From: Sporosarcina koreensis
Lineage (GTDB): Bacteria > Bacillota > Bacilli > Bacillales_A > Planococcaceae
Assembly (NCBI RefSeq): GCF_001531445.1
Contig: NZ_LQYA01000196.1
Coordinates: forward strand, 15,930 to 75,107
Reading direction: 5' to 3'
Length of the DNA stretch: 59,178 nt
The notes below the pieces were generated by a model. That model was not told the origin of the DNA and did no database searches. It worked only from the letters and a program-made list of their open reading frames with translations. A program made the translations under genes and the position numbers. The number at the start of each line of letters is the position of its first letter. The stretch's first letter is position 1. Of this stretch, positions 17,146 to 26,396 are shown piece by piece.

Positions 17146-18168
17146 ATGACTACTTCGATAGCGATAAACGGTTTCGGGCGGATCGGCCGCATGGTTTTCC
17201 GCCAAATTATCACGAAGGATGACGTTGATGTAGTAGCGGTAAATGCATCATATCCGGCGGAAACTCTAGCCCATTTGATTAAGTATGACACAAATCACGG
17301 AGTTTTTGATGGAGAAGTCGTTGTGGAGGAAAATGCTCTTGTAGTCAACGGAAAGCGTGTCCAATTACTAGCGGAGCGCGACCCATCCAAGTTGCCTTGG
17401 AAAGAGCTTGGTGTCGATACCGTCATTGAAGCGACAGGAGTATTCAATGAGCGTAGTAAAGCTGCCCTTCATTTGGAAGCAGGGGCGAAGAAAGTCATTT
17501 TGACGGCTCCAGGTAAAAATGAAGACGTTACGATCGTTCTTGGTGTGAATGATGAAAAGCTTGATATTGAAAAACATGACGTCATTTCAAACGCAAGCTG
17601 CACGACAAACTGTCTTGCACCTGTTGCAAAAGTGTTGAATGATACATTCGGCATTGAAAACGGATTGATGACAACTGTTCATGCTTATACAAATGACCAG
17701 AAAAACTTGGATAATCCACATAAGGATCTTCGTCGCGCGCGTGCATGTGCACAATCGATCATCCCGACTTCTACGGGGGCAGCAAAAGCGTTATCGCTTG
17801 TACTGCCTGAGCTTGAAGGGAAAATCCACGGCATGGCACTTCGGGTGCCAACGCCGAACGTGTCATTGGTAGACCTCGTTGTTGACGTGAAGAAAGATGT
17901 AACAGCGGAAGAAGTGAATGAAGCATTCATGAAAGCTGCAGAAGGCCCGCTTTCAGGTATCCTTCGTTTCACGACTGAACCGCTTGTATCGATCGACTTC
18001 AACACAACGACCGAATCGGCAACAATTGATGGGTTGTCGACAATTGTCATGGGCGACCGCAAAGTGAAAGTGCTCGCTTGGTATGACAATGAATGGGGCT
18101 ACTCGGCACGTGTTGTCGAATTGGCTATAAAAGTTGGAAATGCATTGAGTTCAAAAGTGCAATCGTAA
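17146..18168 (+). CDS. gapB: Glyceraldehyde-3-phosphate dehydrogenase, gluconeogenic type
   Basis: This enzyme interconverts glyceraldehyde-3-phosphate and 1,3-bisphosphoglycerate. It is 340 residues. The Rossmann start INGFGRIGR, catalytic C152 in [12 protein letters not shown] and the C-terminal [12 protein letters not shown] are all present. The residues after the second beta strand read VNASYP rather than the VND of NAD-dependent GapA, so NADP preference and a gluconeogenic role, as for B. subtilis GapB, are inferred. The position after coaE agrees. The ATG after CAGGAGG is the start. In B. subtilis speD follows; here a repeat and a NUDIX gene do. Confidence 0.95.
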   Translation: MTTSIAINGFGRIGRMVFRQIITKDDVDVVAVNASYPAETLAHLIKYDTNHGVFDGEVVVEENALVVNGKRVQLLAERDPSKLPWKELGVDTVIEATGVFNERSKAALHLEAGAKKVILTAPGKNEDVTIVLGVNDEKLDIEKHDVISNASCTTNCLAPVAKVLNDTFGIENGLMTTVHAYTNDQKNLDNPHKDLRRARACAQSIIPTSTGAAKALSLVLPELEGKIHGMALRVPTPNVSLVDLVVDVKKDVTAEEVNEAFMKAAEGPLSGILRFTTEPLVSIDFNTTTESATIDGLSTIVMGDRKVKVLAWYDNEWGYSARVVELAIKVGNALSSKVQS

Positions 18169-18178
18169 TTGTGAAATG

Positions 18179-18218
18179 AAAAACGTCCAGTCGATCATTC
18201 GGCCTGGACGTTTTTGTT
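18179..18218 (+). terminator. Terminator after gapB
   Basis: AAACGTCCAG and CTGGACGTTT form a perfect 10-bp stem, followed by a T tail. It closes gapB just before the repeat element. Confidence 0.85.
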
Positions 18219-18287
18219 TCTTTTTCTTGATGTATGAATAAAATGTTTGGTAGTTGATTTTAATAATTCTAGCTTGCTACAAATACC

Positions 18288-18435
18288 ATTGATTTCCGTT
18301 CCGATCGGACGCTTTCATCGGGCACGGCTTCAGCCTGTAAAATCCTGCCCCCTTAGGGTCGCAAAAAACTTTGCTCGCAAACGCCGTTCTTTGTGACGGC
18401 ATTCGCTGGAGTCGCCGATCTCCACTCCAATCAAT
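18288..18435 (-). repeat. Composite intergenic repeat, reverse orientation, with hairpin insert
   Basis: Outer ends ATTGATT (18288) and AATCAAT (18429-18435) are inverted repeats. Read on the minus strand, the left arm (GGCGACTCC) is followed by the covarying hairpin (GCGAATGCCGTC ... AACGGCGTTTGC), then TTTTTTGCGACCCTAAGGG. The insert joins the right arm at GGCTGAAGCC. The middle section of plain copies (25157, 52168) is replaced by this insert. Confidence 0.85.
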
Positions 18436-18710
18436 TGGAGTCTACTTAAAATTCAAAGCTGCATGGTAACTGTAAAGACATGAAAAGGTAATTCTTATTG
18501 TTGTTGATTAATATAGAAAAAGGACCTATATAGGGTCCTTTTTAGTTGATTATCGTTATTCTAACGCACCCGTTACTTTAAGTACTTTCTTTCACAATCC
18601 ATTTCACAATCAATTTTTTCAATATAACCACTCCAATATTATACAAAGGTCCCGTAAAGTTATTATCGGAAATTTAATGAATGCTTTTCCAGAATAAAAT
18701 AGGTATCATA
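18436..18710. terminator. Intergenic stretch with a bidirectional terminator
   Basis: AAAAAGGACC and GGTCCTTTTT (18516-18544) form a symmetric hairpin that can stop transcription from either side. The rest is AT-rich and holds no ORF I can support. Confidence 0.6.
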
Positions 18711-19211
18711 CTAATCAATTTGTTGTTTTTCTGCGTAATACCATTTTAAATAATACATTATTCCAGACTTATCGACCCAGCTAAAATCTATTAGATCCTT
18801 CTCTAGTGAATGGTGTAGCTCATCTACTGGAATCCACTTTATATCCATAGTACCGTCGCCTTCTTTAACTAAATTACCAGAGGCTTGACATCGAAAATAA
18901 GCGCCTAATGAATCTACTGGACCATTTGTCGTTTGATAAACAGCAAAAGGCTTCATAGCTTCAACATTTGAGTCCACATCATTAGTTTCAATTCTAGTTT
19001 CTTCCCCAAAAATCTTTGTTATATGAAGTCCTGTTTCTTCGTGCACTTCTCTTTTAAGTCCTTCCATAAATGACTCGAATTCCTCTAACCTTCCTCCAGG
19101 TAGCTCATAAGGTGTTTTATTCTCATTAGATTTAACCCTTTTTTGTATAACGATTTCAGTTCCATTTGGTCCATTTCTTTCAATTATTGCTCTAACATTT
19201 ACATAGATCAT
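18711..19211 (-). CDS. NUDIX hydrolase
   Basis: This is a 166-residue NUDIX-superfamily pyrophosphohydrolase. The NUDIX box is complete: GGRLEEFESFMEGLKREVHE followed by ETGL, at about residues 39-62, with the Glu residues that bind metal. The flanking strands (VNVRAIIERNG, IVIQKRVKSNENKTPYELPG) fit a MutT/ADP-ribose-type fold; the substrate is not predictable. The ATG follows GAGGGAG. It is AT-rich compared with gapB and nrdR, opposes them in direction, and lies between two copies of the composite repeat in the place of speD, so it looks inserted. Confidence 0.88.
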   Translation of the reverse strand: MIYVNVRAIIERNGPNGTEIVIQKRVKSNENKTPYELPGGRLEEFESFMEGLKREVHEETGLHITKIFGEETRIETNDVDSNVEAMKPFAVYQTTNGPVDSLGAYFRCQASGNLVKEGDGTMDIKWIPVDELHHSLEKDLIDFSWVDKSGIMYYLKWYYAEKQQID

Positions 19212-19432
19212 ACAAGTTCTCCCTCACTTTTCCTCTTCAACCAGATGCCCCGATTGTTGAATACAAGTTAAAACCTCTCTTGAACTAAACTGCCACGTTA
19301 GTTGAACAACATTCTTAATATTGATACGTTCCAAGCGAGTTATAAGTTTCATTAATTGGTTATAAACAACTCTCTACGATGTTGTTCTACGAATTTTAAC
19401 TTATTTAAATTTCTAATTTAGAAATTCTCTCT

Positions 19433-19675
19433 GTTGATTGAAGTGGAAGGCGCCGACTCCTGTGGGATTAGCAAACGCCGTTACGAAGAACGGCGTTTGC
19501 GAGCATAAGCAAAGCGTTGCGAGCAATGTTTTTTGCGACCCTAAGGGAGCTGGATTGCAAAAAGGATGCCTTAATTTCCGCAAAATGCGCAGAAATACGG
19601 CAAATCGAACCCTTCGCTGTTCGATTGGCTCACCGCCCGCCCCACGGAAAGCGTGCGCCTGGAGTGGAAATCAAC
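19433..19675 (+). repeat. Largest composite intergenic repeat (arms plus three inserted modules)
   Basis: TGTTGATT (19432) and AATCAACA (19669-19676) form the ends. The left arm (GGCGCCGACTCCTGTGGGAT) is followed by a perfect 12-bp hairpin (19471-19500, loop ACGAAG), the GCGAGCATAAGC...GCGAGCA segment, TTTTTTGCGACCCTAAGGG, and the two-hairpin module (19564-19626). It joins the right arm at GGCTCACCGCCCGCC. Apparent ORFs here are by-products of the repeat. Confidence 0.88.
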
Positions 19676-19746
19676 ACTTCCCAGGTTCTACTTTTTAAAA
19701 GCCCGTAACAACTTGATTCAATATTAAAGGATCCCTTTCGATTTTT

Positions 19747-19776
19747 TTGATGAATTTCTGCTATAATCAATATACT
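19747..19776 (+). promoter_or_regulatory. Probable nrdR promoter
   Basis: TTGATG, an 18-base spacer and TATACT lie about 25 bases before the nrdR start. This is a credible SigA promoter for the nrdR-dnaB-dnaI unit. Confidence 0.5.
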
Positions 19777-19801
19777 ATACGGAATTGCGGAGGAAGCAAA
19801 A

Positions 19802-20266
19802 ATGATATGTCCAGCTTGTCATTATAATGGCACCCGGGTCATCGATTCCAGACCTGCCGAAGAGAATCGATCCATCCGACGACGCCGTGAATGCGAAAAA
19901 TGCGCTTTCCGGTTCACAACATTCGAGAAAGTGGAAGAGATGCCGCTCATCGTCGTGAAAAAGGATGGTACACGGGAAGAATTCAGCGGTGAAAAATTAT
20001 TGAGAGGATTAATTCGGGCATGTGAAAAGCGTCCGGTTGATCTTGAGGCGGTAAAAAACATTGTTTATTTGATAGAAAAAGAATTAAGGAGCTCTGGGAC
20101 TGTCGAAATCGATTCCAAAGATGTCGGTGAGATGGTCATGGAGAAATTGGCCGATATCGATGAAGTCGCATATGTCCGGTTTGCTTCTGTGTACAGACAA
20201 TATAAGGATATAACAGTTTTTATCGATGAACTACAGAGCTTGCAGAAGAAAAATGATGAAAATTGA
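19802..20266 (+). CDS. nrdR: NrdR transcriptional repressor of ribonucleotide reductase genes
   Basis: NrdR senses ATP/dATP and represses ribonucleotide reductase operons. It is 154 residues, standard length. The N-terminal zinc ribbon has CPAC at the start and CEKC about 30 residues later. It contains the conserved [20 protein letters not shown] stretch and then the ATP-cone domain ([19 protein letters not shown]) over about 46-136. The ATG follows GCGGAGGAAG. It precedes dnaB and dnaI, as in B. subtilis (YtcG). Confidence 0.95.
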   Translation: MICPACHYNGTRVIDSRPAEENRSIRRRRECEKCAFRFTTFEKVEEMPLIVVKKDGTREEFSGEKLLRGLIRACEKRPVDLEAVKNIVYLIEKELRSSGTVEIDSKDVGEMVMEKLADIDEVAYVRFASVYRQYKDITVFIDELQSLQKKNDEN

Positions 20267-20302
20267 TTTTGAATAAAGGATGGAAAGAGGGGTTCCGACT
20301 AA

Positions 20303-21661
20303 ATGCTTTACCAGGAATTGCAACCAGTCGATACGTTTACAATCAAGTTGTCACACCCGTTTTCGGATTATGACCGGCAACTCCTCACATTGTTCTACCA
20401 GCCATTGATCGGCCCGGACGCCATGAGTCTATTCATGTCACTTTGGGCAGATGCGGAACGGGAAATAGAGGGTGAATTCAACCATTATCATTTAATGAAT
20501 TTACTAACAATGCCTTTAGGTAAAGTGTTTGAGGCTAGAATCTCCCTTGAGGCGATCGGCTTGCTGCGTACATATTGCAAACAGGTGGATCAGGATCGCT
20601 CTTTCTGTTATGAACTATTGCCGCCGATGGATGCGAAGTCGTTTTTCGATGATCCATTATTATCTACATTTCTTTTCAGCAAGATCGGCGAGCAGGCGTA
20701 CCGGAGTCTAAGAGCCCGCTTTCTGATCGACAATCTGATGGATGAGCAATATAAGGAAATATCACGTACATTTTTGGATGTGTATAAGCCTATCCGGTAT
20801 GGCGCATCGGAAGGTCTGGAAGAGGGAGGACAAATGGCGGGGCGCAATGAACCGACCGGCATCCCGTTTGCTAATTCCGATTTTGATTTCAATCTTTTCC
20901 GTGCGGGGCTTTCCGAACAGATGGTGCCCAAATCATCCCTCGCTTCAGTTTCGCAGGAATTGATCGAGAAATTGGCATTTCTCTATTCCTTATCTCCGCT
21001 TGATATGCAAAAAGTCGTCATGATGGCGCTTGATGGAAACAACATGCAGATTCCGGAGGATCGATTGCGCAAAGCGGCGGTCGATTATTATAAGATAAAT
21101 ATTTCTCAAAACGTACCAACCGTTGAAAAGATATTTAAAAAGGCAGAACCGGAAATACCAAAGGAGCTGAAATCACGGGAAGATGAGCTCTTATTTTATT
21201 TGGAAAATACATCACCACGTGAAATGCTCCGGCATTTGAATGGGAAAGAGCCGTTTCCAGTCGATCTTCAACTGGCGGAAAGGCTGATCAACACACATGG
21301 GTTGTCCGTTGGAGTCGTCAATGTTCTATTACAATATATGATTTTGCGGAATGACGGAAAAATCACAAATAATTTTGCAGAACGGATCGCCTCGCATTGG
21401 TCCAATAAAAAGGTGTCGACTGCCAAAGTGGCAATGGAATTATCCCGGACCGAGCACGATCAATACATGAAATGGCTCAATGAAGGAAAGAAGAAACCTG
21501 CAGGCCGCAAGCCGATAAGGGAAGAAAAGGTGCCTGAGTGGTTCTATAAAAAAGATGACACAGAGCAGAAGAAGCCTGCAAAAGAGGCAGACCCAGCCAT
21601 AGACGAGCAGCGACGTCAGCTGATGGAAAAACTGGATGCCATGAGAAATGGGGTGAAATAA
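20303..21661 (+). CDS. dnaB: Replication initiation/membrane attachment protein DnaB (Gram-positive type)
   Basis: This is not the E. coli helicase but the Firmicute DnaB that, with DnaD and DnaI, loads the replicative helicase at oriC and during restart. It is 452 residues. The N-terminal winged-helix region (residues about 15-130: DYDRQLLTLFYQPLIGPDAM) and the C-terminal DnaB/DnaD domain (about 315-395) with the YxxxIxxxW-like segment ITNNFAERIASHWSNKKVST are visible. The tail is basic and low-complexity (KKPAGRKPIREEKVPEWFYK). dnaI follows after one base. Confidence 0.93.
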   Translation: MLYQELQPVDTFTIKLSHPFSDYDRQLLTLFYQPLIGPDAMSLFMSLWADAEREIEGEFNHYHLMNLLTMPLGKVFEARISLEAIGLLRTYCKQVDQDRSFCYELLPPMDAKSFFDDPLLSTFLFSKIGEQAYRSLRARFLIDNLMDEQYKEISRTFLDVYKPIRYGASEGLEEGGQMAGRNEPTGIPFANSDFDFNLFRAGLSEQMVPKSSLASVSQELIEKLAFLYSLSPLDMQKVVMMALDGNNMQIPEDRLRKAAVDYYKINISQNVPTVEKIFKKAEPEIPKELKSREDELLFYLENTSPREMLRHLNGKEPFPVDLQLAERLINTHGLSVGVVNVLLQYMILRNDGKITNNFAERIASHWSNKKVSTAKVAMELSRTEHDQYMKWLNEGKKKPAGRKPIREEKVPEWFYKKDDTEQKKPAKEADPAIDEQRRQLMEKLDAMRNGVK

Positions 21662-21662
21662 C

Positions 21663-22607
21663 TTGGAGCGAATCGGAAATACAATGAAGCGAGTATTCAA
21701 CGCTTCAGAACTGACAGCAAGATATGAGCAATTGAGGAATGAAGTGATGGAGTCCTCCGGCGTCCAACAGTTCATCACCGATCATTCAGATGAAATCGAT
21801 AAGGCGGTCGTCGACAAAAGTTTGGGGAAATTATATGAATATGCAACAGCTTCCCATCATTGTGAGAAATGCCCGAATGTAGAAGGGTGTGTCAATGTGA
21901 TGAAGGGATTTGAGCCGAAGTTGGTGCTTAGTCAAGGATTCATTGATCTTGATTATGTCAAATGTCCGAATAAGCTTGTCGATGACGAACGCCGGAATGT
22001 ATCCAATATGCTCGATAGCATGTATATGCCGAAGGACGTCATGGAAGCCCGATTGCCTGATGTGGATGTAGGGCATGATGATAGCAGGATCATTGTCGTT
22101 GGAGCCGCTGCACAATTCATAAGTGAAGTTAAGGAAACAGGCGAACTTCCGGAACGGGGTCTTTACATTTACGGGCCTTTCGGGACAGGGAAGTCCTTTA
22201 TCCTTGGCGCGCTCGCGAATGAGCTTGCCAATCTTCGCATCCGGACAGTCGTCGTATATATCCCTGAATTCCTAAGAGAGATGAAGCAATCGATCCAAGA
22301 TCAGACGTTGAATGAAAAAATCGACTTCGTGAAAAGAGCGAACGTGCTCATGCTCGACGATTTTGGAGCGGAGTCCATGTCCGCTTGGGCCCGTGACGAA
22401 GTGATCGGAACGATTTTACAATATCGAATGGCGGAAAAGCTTCCGACGTTCTTCACATCGAATTTCAATTTTGATGAGCTGCAGCACCATTTGACGTACA
22501 CGCAGCGCGGCGAGAAGGAAGAGGTCAAAGCTGCACGGATTATGGAGCGGATCAAGACGATTGCAAAGCCTGTCCAATTGAAAGGGAAAAACCGAAGAAA
22601 TGTGTGA
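21663..22607 (+). CDS. dnaI: Primosomal protein DnaI, helicase loader
   Basis: DnaI is the AAA+ ATPase that loads the replicative helicase. The N-terminal domain (about 1-135) has the zinc-binding cysteines (CEKCPNVEGC and later C). The AAA+ domain has Walker A GPFGTGKSF (about 173-181), Walker B VLMLDDFGAE and an arginine-rich C-terminus (QRGEKEEVKAARIMERI). The TTG start gives MERIGNT, matching the MEPIG start of B. subtilis DnaI. It is 314 residues. The start lies one base after the dnaB stop, implying coupling. Confidence 0.94.
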   Translation: MERIGNTMKRVFNASELTARYEQLRNEVMESSGVQQFITDHSDEIDKAVVDKSLGKLYEYATASHHCEKCPNVEGCVNVMKGFEPKLVLSQGFIDLDYVKCPNKLVDDERRNVSNMLDSMYMPKDVMEARLPDVDVGHDDSRIIVVGAAAQFISEVKETGELPERGLYIYGPFGTGKSFILGALANELANLRIRTVVVYIPEFLREMKQSIQDQTLNEKIDFVKRANVLMLDDFGAESMSAWARDEVIGTILQYRMAEKLPTFFTSNFNFDELQHHLTYTQRGEKEEVKAARIMERIKTIAKPVQLKGKNRRNV

Positions 22608-22622
22608 GGAGAAATTATCCAC

Positions 22623-22945
22623 TTGCAATTGTCTGAGTCTTTCCTTATACTAATGATTATTATATCTACTGTTATTTTTGAAAATGCATTGAAGAGGATA
22701 TGAATCGATTCATCTACTTACAGAGATCAGGGTCATTTGGCTGGAAGCCCTGAAGTGCAGAGGACCGATTTACCACCTTGGAGCAGCATCGGCGAACCCT
22801 TTTAGTAACCGATGACGGACCCGGCCCGTTAGCCGTTTCGAGCTTCATCTTTCCGGTTATATTGTCATATGTCCGGATGGAAGGAAGAAGGGTGGAACCG
22901 CGAGCAACAGCTTCGTCCCTTTATTGGGATGGGGCTTTTTTTGTT
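22623..22945 (+). promoter_or_regulatory. thrS promoter and threonine T-box leader with terminator
   Basis: TTGCAA, a 17-base spacer and TATACT (22623-22651) form a strong promoter. The leader carries a candidate threonine specifier ACC (22772-22774) and the T-box sequence AGGGTGGAACCGCG (22889-22902). Its TGGA can pair with the acceptor end of tRNA-Thr, whose discriminator is U. A terminator with CGTCCC/GGGATGGGG pairing and a T run follows (22909-22942). Uncharged tRNA-Thr should favour readthrough into thrS. Confidence 0.93.
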
Positions 22946-22972
22946 CTTAAAAATAAGTGAGGAGTGTTTAAC

Positions 22973-24910
22973 ATGGCAGAGAATATTCAACTGAAATTTC
23001 CGGATGGCGCGATAAAAGAGTTTCCGAACGGCACAACAACAGAAGAAGTAGCTGGCTCCATCAGCCCAGGATTACGAAAAAGCGCACTAGCAGGCAAAAT
23101 CGGCGACCAGCTCATCGACTTGAAGACGCCAATTGAAAAAGACGGCGAGATTGCAATCATTACACCGCAATCACCAGAAGCGCTCGAAATCCTGCGTCAC
23201 AGTACTGCCCATCTATTGGCTCAAGCAGTGAAAAGAAAATTCCCGGATGCAAAACTAGGCATCGGCCCGGTCATCGATAACGGTTTTTACTATGATATCG
23301 ACTCACCGACGCCGATTACAGCTGAAGACCTTCCTGAACTTGAAAAAGAAATGAAAAGGATCATCGGTGAAAACCTTCCGATCACACGAATCGATGTATC
23401 CCGTGAAGAAGCAGAAAAGCGCTTCAAAGAAATTGACGATCCATACAAGCTTGAACTATTGGAAGCAATTCCAGAGGGCGAGCAAGTGTCCATCTATGAG
23501 CAAGGCGAATTTTTTGACCTGTGCCGCGGCATTCATGTCCCTTCAACAGGTAAACTGAAAGAATTCAAATTATTGAGCATCGCCGGTGCATATTGGCGCG
23601 GAGATTCGAAAAATAAAATGCTTCAACGGATCTACGGGACAGCATTCTTTAAAAAGGACGAGCTCCAAGAACACCTGCGTATGCTCGAAGAAGCGAAGGA
23701 ACGCGATCACCGTAAAATCGGGAAGGAATTGAATTTATTCACGAACTCCCAAAAAGTCGGCCAAGGTCTTCCGCTCTGGTTGCCAAAAGGCGCTACAATT
23801 CGCCGCATCATCGAACGCTATATCGTCGATAAAGAAGTGAAGCTTGGATATGACCATGTCTATACACCGGTACTCGGAAGCGTTGAGCTATACAAGACAT
23901 CCGGTCACTGGGGACACTATCAGGACGGCATGTTCCCTGTCATGAGCATGGATAATGAGGACCTTGTTCTCCGTCCAATGAACTGCCCACACCATATGAT
24001 GATCTACAAAAATGGCATACACTCTTATAGAAACTTGCCGATCCGCATTGCCGAGCTGGGCACTATGCACCGCTATGAAATGTCAGGTGCGTTATCCGGT
24101 CTGCAACGTGTGCGCGGAATGACTTTGAATGATGCTCATATTTTCGTTCGTCCAGATCAAATCAAGGAAGAATTCAAACGGGTCGTACAGCTCGTCATCG
24201 ATGTGTACAAAGACTTCAATATTGAGGATTACTCGTTCCGTCTATCGTATCGGGATCCGGAAGATACTGAAAAATACTTTGACGATGACGAAATGTGGGA
24301 ACGTGCACAAAGCATGTTGAAAGAGACGATGGATGAAATGGGCCTTCCTTACGTAGAAGCGGACGGCGAAGCAGCGTTCTACGGTCCGAAGCTTGACGTA
24401 CAAGTGAAAACGGCTATCGGCATGGAAGAGACGCTTTCAACTGTCCAACTGGACTTCCTCCTGCCTGAACGATTCGATCTCACATACGTTGGGGAAGACG
24501 GCAAGCATCACCGTCCGGTCGTTATCCACCGCGGCGTTGTTTCCACAATGGAAAGATTCGTTGCCTTCCTGATCGAAGAATACAAAGGAGCATTCCCGAC
24601 ATGGCTTGCACCAGTTCAAGTAGAAGTGATCCCTGTTTCACCTGAAGCACATTTCGACTACGCAAATGAAGTGCGTGAAAAACTCGTCGCAGAAGGATTC
24701 CGAATCGACTTAGACAGCCGCGACGAAAAAATCGGCTACAAGATCCGTGAAGCACAAGTCCAAAAAATCCCTTACATGCTCGTCCTCGGAGACAAAGAAG
24801 TCGAATCCGGCGAAGTGAACGTCAGGAAATACGGCGAACAAAAATCCGAAAGCATGCCATTCGATGATTTCTTGAAAATGATTAAAGCCGACGTATCACA
24901 CGAGAACTGA
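22973..24910 (+). CDS. thrS: Threonyl-tRNA synthetase
   Basis: The enzyme charges tRNA-Thr and is a class II synthetase. It is 645 residues. The order is an N-terminal TGS domain (about 1-63), an editing domain with [18 protein letters not shown] (zinc-type HxxxH), the catalytic core with motif 2 around [20 protein letters not shown] and motif 3 near [16 protein letters not shown], and the anticodon-binding domain (about 540-645). The ATG following GTGAGGAGTG is chosen over the in-frame GTG at 22964. It is controlled by the T-box leader just upstream. Confidence 0.97.
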   Translation: MAENIQLKFPDGAIKEFPNGTTTEEVAGSISPGLRKSALAGKIGDQLIDLKTPIEKDGEIAIITPQSPEALEILRHSTAHLLAQAVKRKFPDAKLGIGPVIDNGFYYDIDSPTPITAEDLPELEKEMKRIIGENLPITRIDVSREEAEKRFKEIDDPYKLELLEAIPEGEQVSIYEQGEFFDLCRGIHVPSTGKLKEFKLLSIAGAYWRGDSKNKMLQRIYGTAFFKKDELQEHLRMLEEAKERDHRKIGKELNLFTNSQKVGQGLPLWLPKGATIRRIIERYIVDKEVKLGYDHVYTPVLGSVELYKTSGHWGHYQDGMFPVMSMDNEDLVLRPMNCPHHMMIYKNGIHSYRNLPIRIAELGTMHRYEMSGALSGLQRVRGMTLNDAHIFVRPDQIKEEFKRVVQLVIDVYKDFNIEDYSFRLSYRDPEDTEKYFDDDEMWERAQSMLKETMDEMGLPYVEADGEAAFYGPKLDVQVKTAIGMEETLSTVQLDFLLPERFDLTYVGEDGKHHRPVVIHRGVVSTMERFVAFLIEEYKGAFPTWLAPVQVEVIPVSPEAHFDYANEVREKLVAEGFRIDLDSRDEKIGYKIREAQVQKIPYMLVLGDKEVESGEVNVRKYGEQKSESMPFDDFLKMIKADVSHEN

Positions 24911-25156
24911 TAACTGAAGTCGCGGGCAATAAATAAGTAAATTCAACACTCAAAATCACGCCAAATGCCCTTGAACAAATAAAAAGCCCTTCAAAGTAGC
25001 GTTTATGCGCCAGTGCGGACATTTATGAGTAATTGAACCGCTATATGCGTATTTGGTTGAACTTATGCTTGTTTCCGATGATTTATAAGCTTTTCAACCG
25101 ATTTATGCGTTTTTGAGTGATTTTTGCAAACGAGATACTTACTAACAATACTTTCC
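24911..25156. repeat. Degenerate 20-bp tandem array downstream of thrS
   Basis: ATG or ATA inside a TTTATGCG-like phrase recurs at exactly 25005, 25025, 25045, 25065, 25085 and 25105. Six units share a consensus close to ATTTATGCGTTTTTGA plus four variable bases. Positions 4-6 and 14 of the unit are invariant. Weaker units may extend back to 24961. No ORF, promoter or terminator is recognised here. Confidence 0.8.
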
Positions 25157-25285
25157 GTTGATTGAAGCGTAAGGCGGCGACTCCGGCGGGAATAGCATGA
25201 GCTGAAGACCCCGGAACGAAGCGTAGCGAAGTGAGGAGGCTGAAGCCATGCCCGCGGAAAGCGCCCGCCTGCAGCGGAAATCAAC
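25157..25285 (+). repeat. Composite intergenic repeat, plain copy
   Basis: GTTGATT and AATCAAC bound a 129-bp element. The left arm AAGGCGGCGACTCC, the middle GAAGACCCCGGAACGAAGCG and the right arm GGCTGAAGCCATGCCCGCGG lack inserts. It ends 17 bases before the infC promoter -35 box. Confidence 0.88.
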
Positions 25286-25302
25286 CGTTGCAAATTTACC
25301 TG

Positions 25303-25500
25303 TTGACAACGAAAGTTCAAGATGATAGACTAAGTAAGGTTAATGAATACAGTTTGTGGTATAAGAAGGAGCTGCCCGCTTCTCACCTGATCGACGCACA
25401 CCGTTGTTGACAGGTCAGCACATGAGTGAACGTGCCGTGCATCTATTTGCACGTACACATAAGCGGGTAGACAAAAGTTACTTTTGTCTACTTTTTTTAT
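25303..25500 (+). promoter_or_regulatory. infC promoter and L20-type autoregulatory leader with terminator
   Basis: TTGACA, a 17-base spacer and TAGACT (25303-25331) form the promoter. In the leader, GCCCGCTT (25374-25381) can pair with AAGCGGGT (25461-25468), and a perfect GTAGACAAAAG/CTTTTGTCTAC terminator with a T run follows (25467-25498). In B. subtilis, ribosomal protein L20 binds this leader and stimulates termination of infC-rpmI-rplT. The arrangement supports the same feedback here. Confidence 0.85.
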
Positions 25501-25601
25501 TGTCCGGCTCTTATTAAACGAATGAACAATGGGACCGTCGGAATGCTGGACGGTGTACCCAAACCGTGTATTCGCGAGACAACATTCGGAGGTGGATTAC
25601 T

Positions 25602-26120
25602 ATTAGCAAAGACATGTACGTAAATGAGGGCATCCGTGCCCGCGAGCTTCGCCTCATTGACCATAACGGCGATCAGCTTGGAATCAAATCACGCAATGAG
25701 GCACTTGAAATTGCAGCACGCGCGAATTTGGATCTTGTCCTTGTCGCTCCAACCGCAAAGCCACCGGTAGCCCGCGTAATGGACTACGGTAAATTCAAGT
25801 TTGAGCAACAAAAGAAAGAACGTGAAGCGAGAAAGAACCAGAAGGTCATCAACCTCAAAGAAGTGCGCTTAAGCCCTACAATTGACGAACATGATTTTCA
25901 AACAAAGCTTCGCAACGGTATTAAATTCCTGCAAGCAGGGGACAAAGTGAAAGCGTCTATACGTTTCCGCGGACGTGCAATTACGCACAAGGAAATTGGA
26001 CAACGCGTTTTGGACCGCTTCGCGGAAGAATGCAAGGAATTCTCAACGGTTGAAGTTAAACCGAAAATGGAAGGCCGGAGCATGTTCCTAATACTTGCCC
26101 CGACCATCGAAAAAAAGTAA
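25602..26120 (+). CDS. infC: Translation initiation factor IF-3
   Basis: IF-3 binds the 30S subunit and enforces initiator tRNA and start-codon selection. The N-domain has [21 protein letters not shown], the linker is lysine-rich ([16 protein letters not shown]), and the C-domain has [18 protein letters not shown] and [18 protein letters not shown]. The start is taken as ATT, 9 bases after GGAGG, giving 172 residues beginning (M)SKDMYVNEG. Rare ATT/ATA starts in infC are known and allow IF-3 to limit its own translation. A later ATG (25614) is the alternative. First gene of the L20-regulated operon. Confidence 0.96.
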   Translation: MSKDMYVNEGIRARELRLIDHNGDQLGIKSRNEALEIAARANLDLVLVAPTAKPPVARVMDYGKFKFEQQKKEREARKNQKVINLKEVRLSPTIDEHDFQTKLRNGIKFLQAGDKVKASIRFRGRAITHKEIGQRVLDRFAEECKEFSTVEVKPKMEGRSMFLILAPTIEKK

Positions 26121-26146
26121 CACGAACGATTTAGGAGGAACAGATC

Positions 26147-26347
26147 ATGCCAAAAATGAAAACTCACCGCGGATCCGCAAAACGTTTCAAGAAAACTGCA
26201 ACTGGTAAAGTGAAACGCGGCCGTGCGTACACAAGTCACCTTTTTGCCAACAAGTCTACAAAAGCGAAACGCCACTTGCGTAAAGCTTCACTTGTTTCTT
26301 CAGGCGACTACAAACGTATCCGTGAAATGATCACATACATGAAATAA
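26147..26347 (+). CDS. rpmI: Large-subunit ribosomal protein L35
   Basis: This is a 66-residue, strongly basic protein of the 50S subunit. The sequence begins [20 protein letters not shown], the L35 signature, and continues [20 protein letters not shown]. The ribosome site is AGGAGG. It lies between infC and rplT and shares their leader-controlled transcript. The basic stretches are typical of rRNA binding. Confidence 0.97.
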   Translation: MPKMKTHRGSAKRFKKTATGKVKRGRAYTSHLFANKSTKAKRHLRKASLVSSGDYKRIREMITYMK

Positions 26348-26396
26348 TCTTTGAACTATTACAACATTCTTTAGGAATAGCAGGAGGTAATGAACT

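Noticed and set aside
19438..19708. Two overlapping ORFs of 86 and 63 codons
   Set aside because: They lie wholly inside the composite repeat, have no ribosome site, and the same DNA in other copies does not keep the frame.
24961..25125. A CRISPR array
   Set aside because: Units are 20 bp without separate spacers, the repeats are degenerate, and no cas genes are present.
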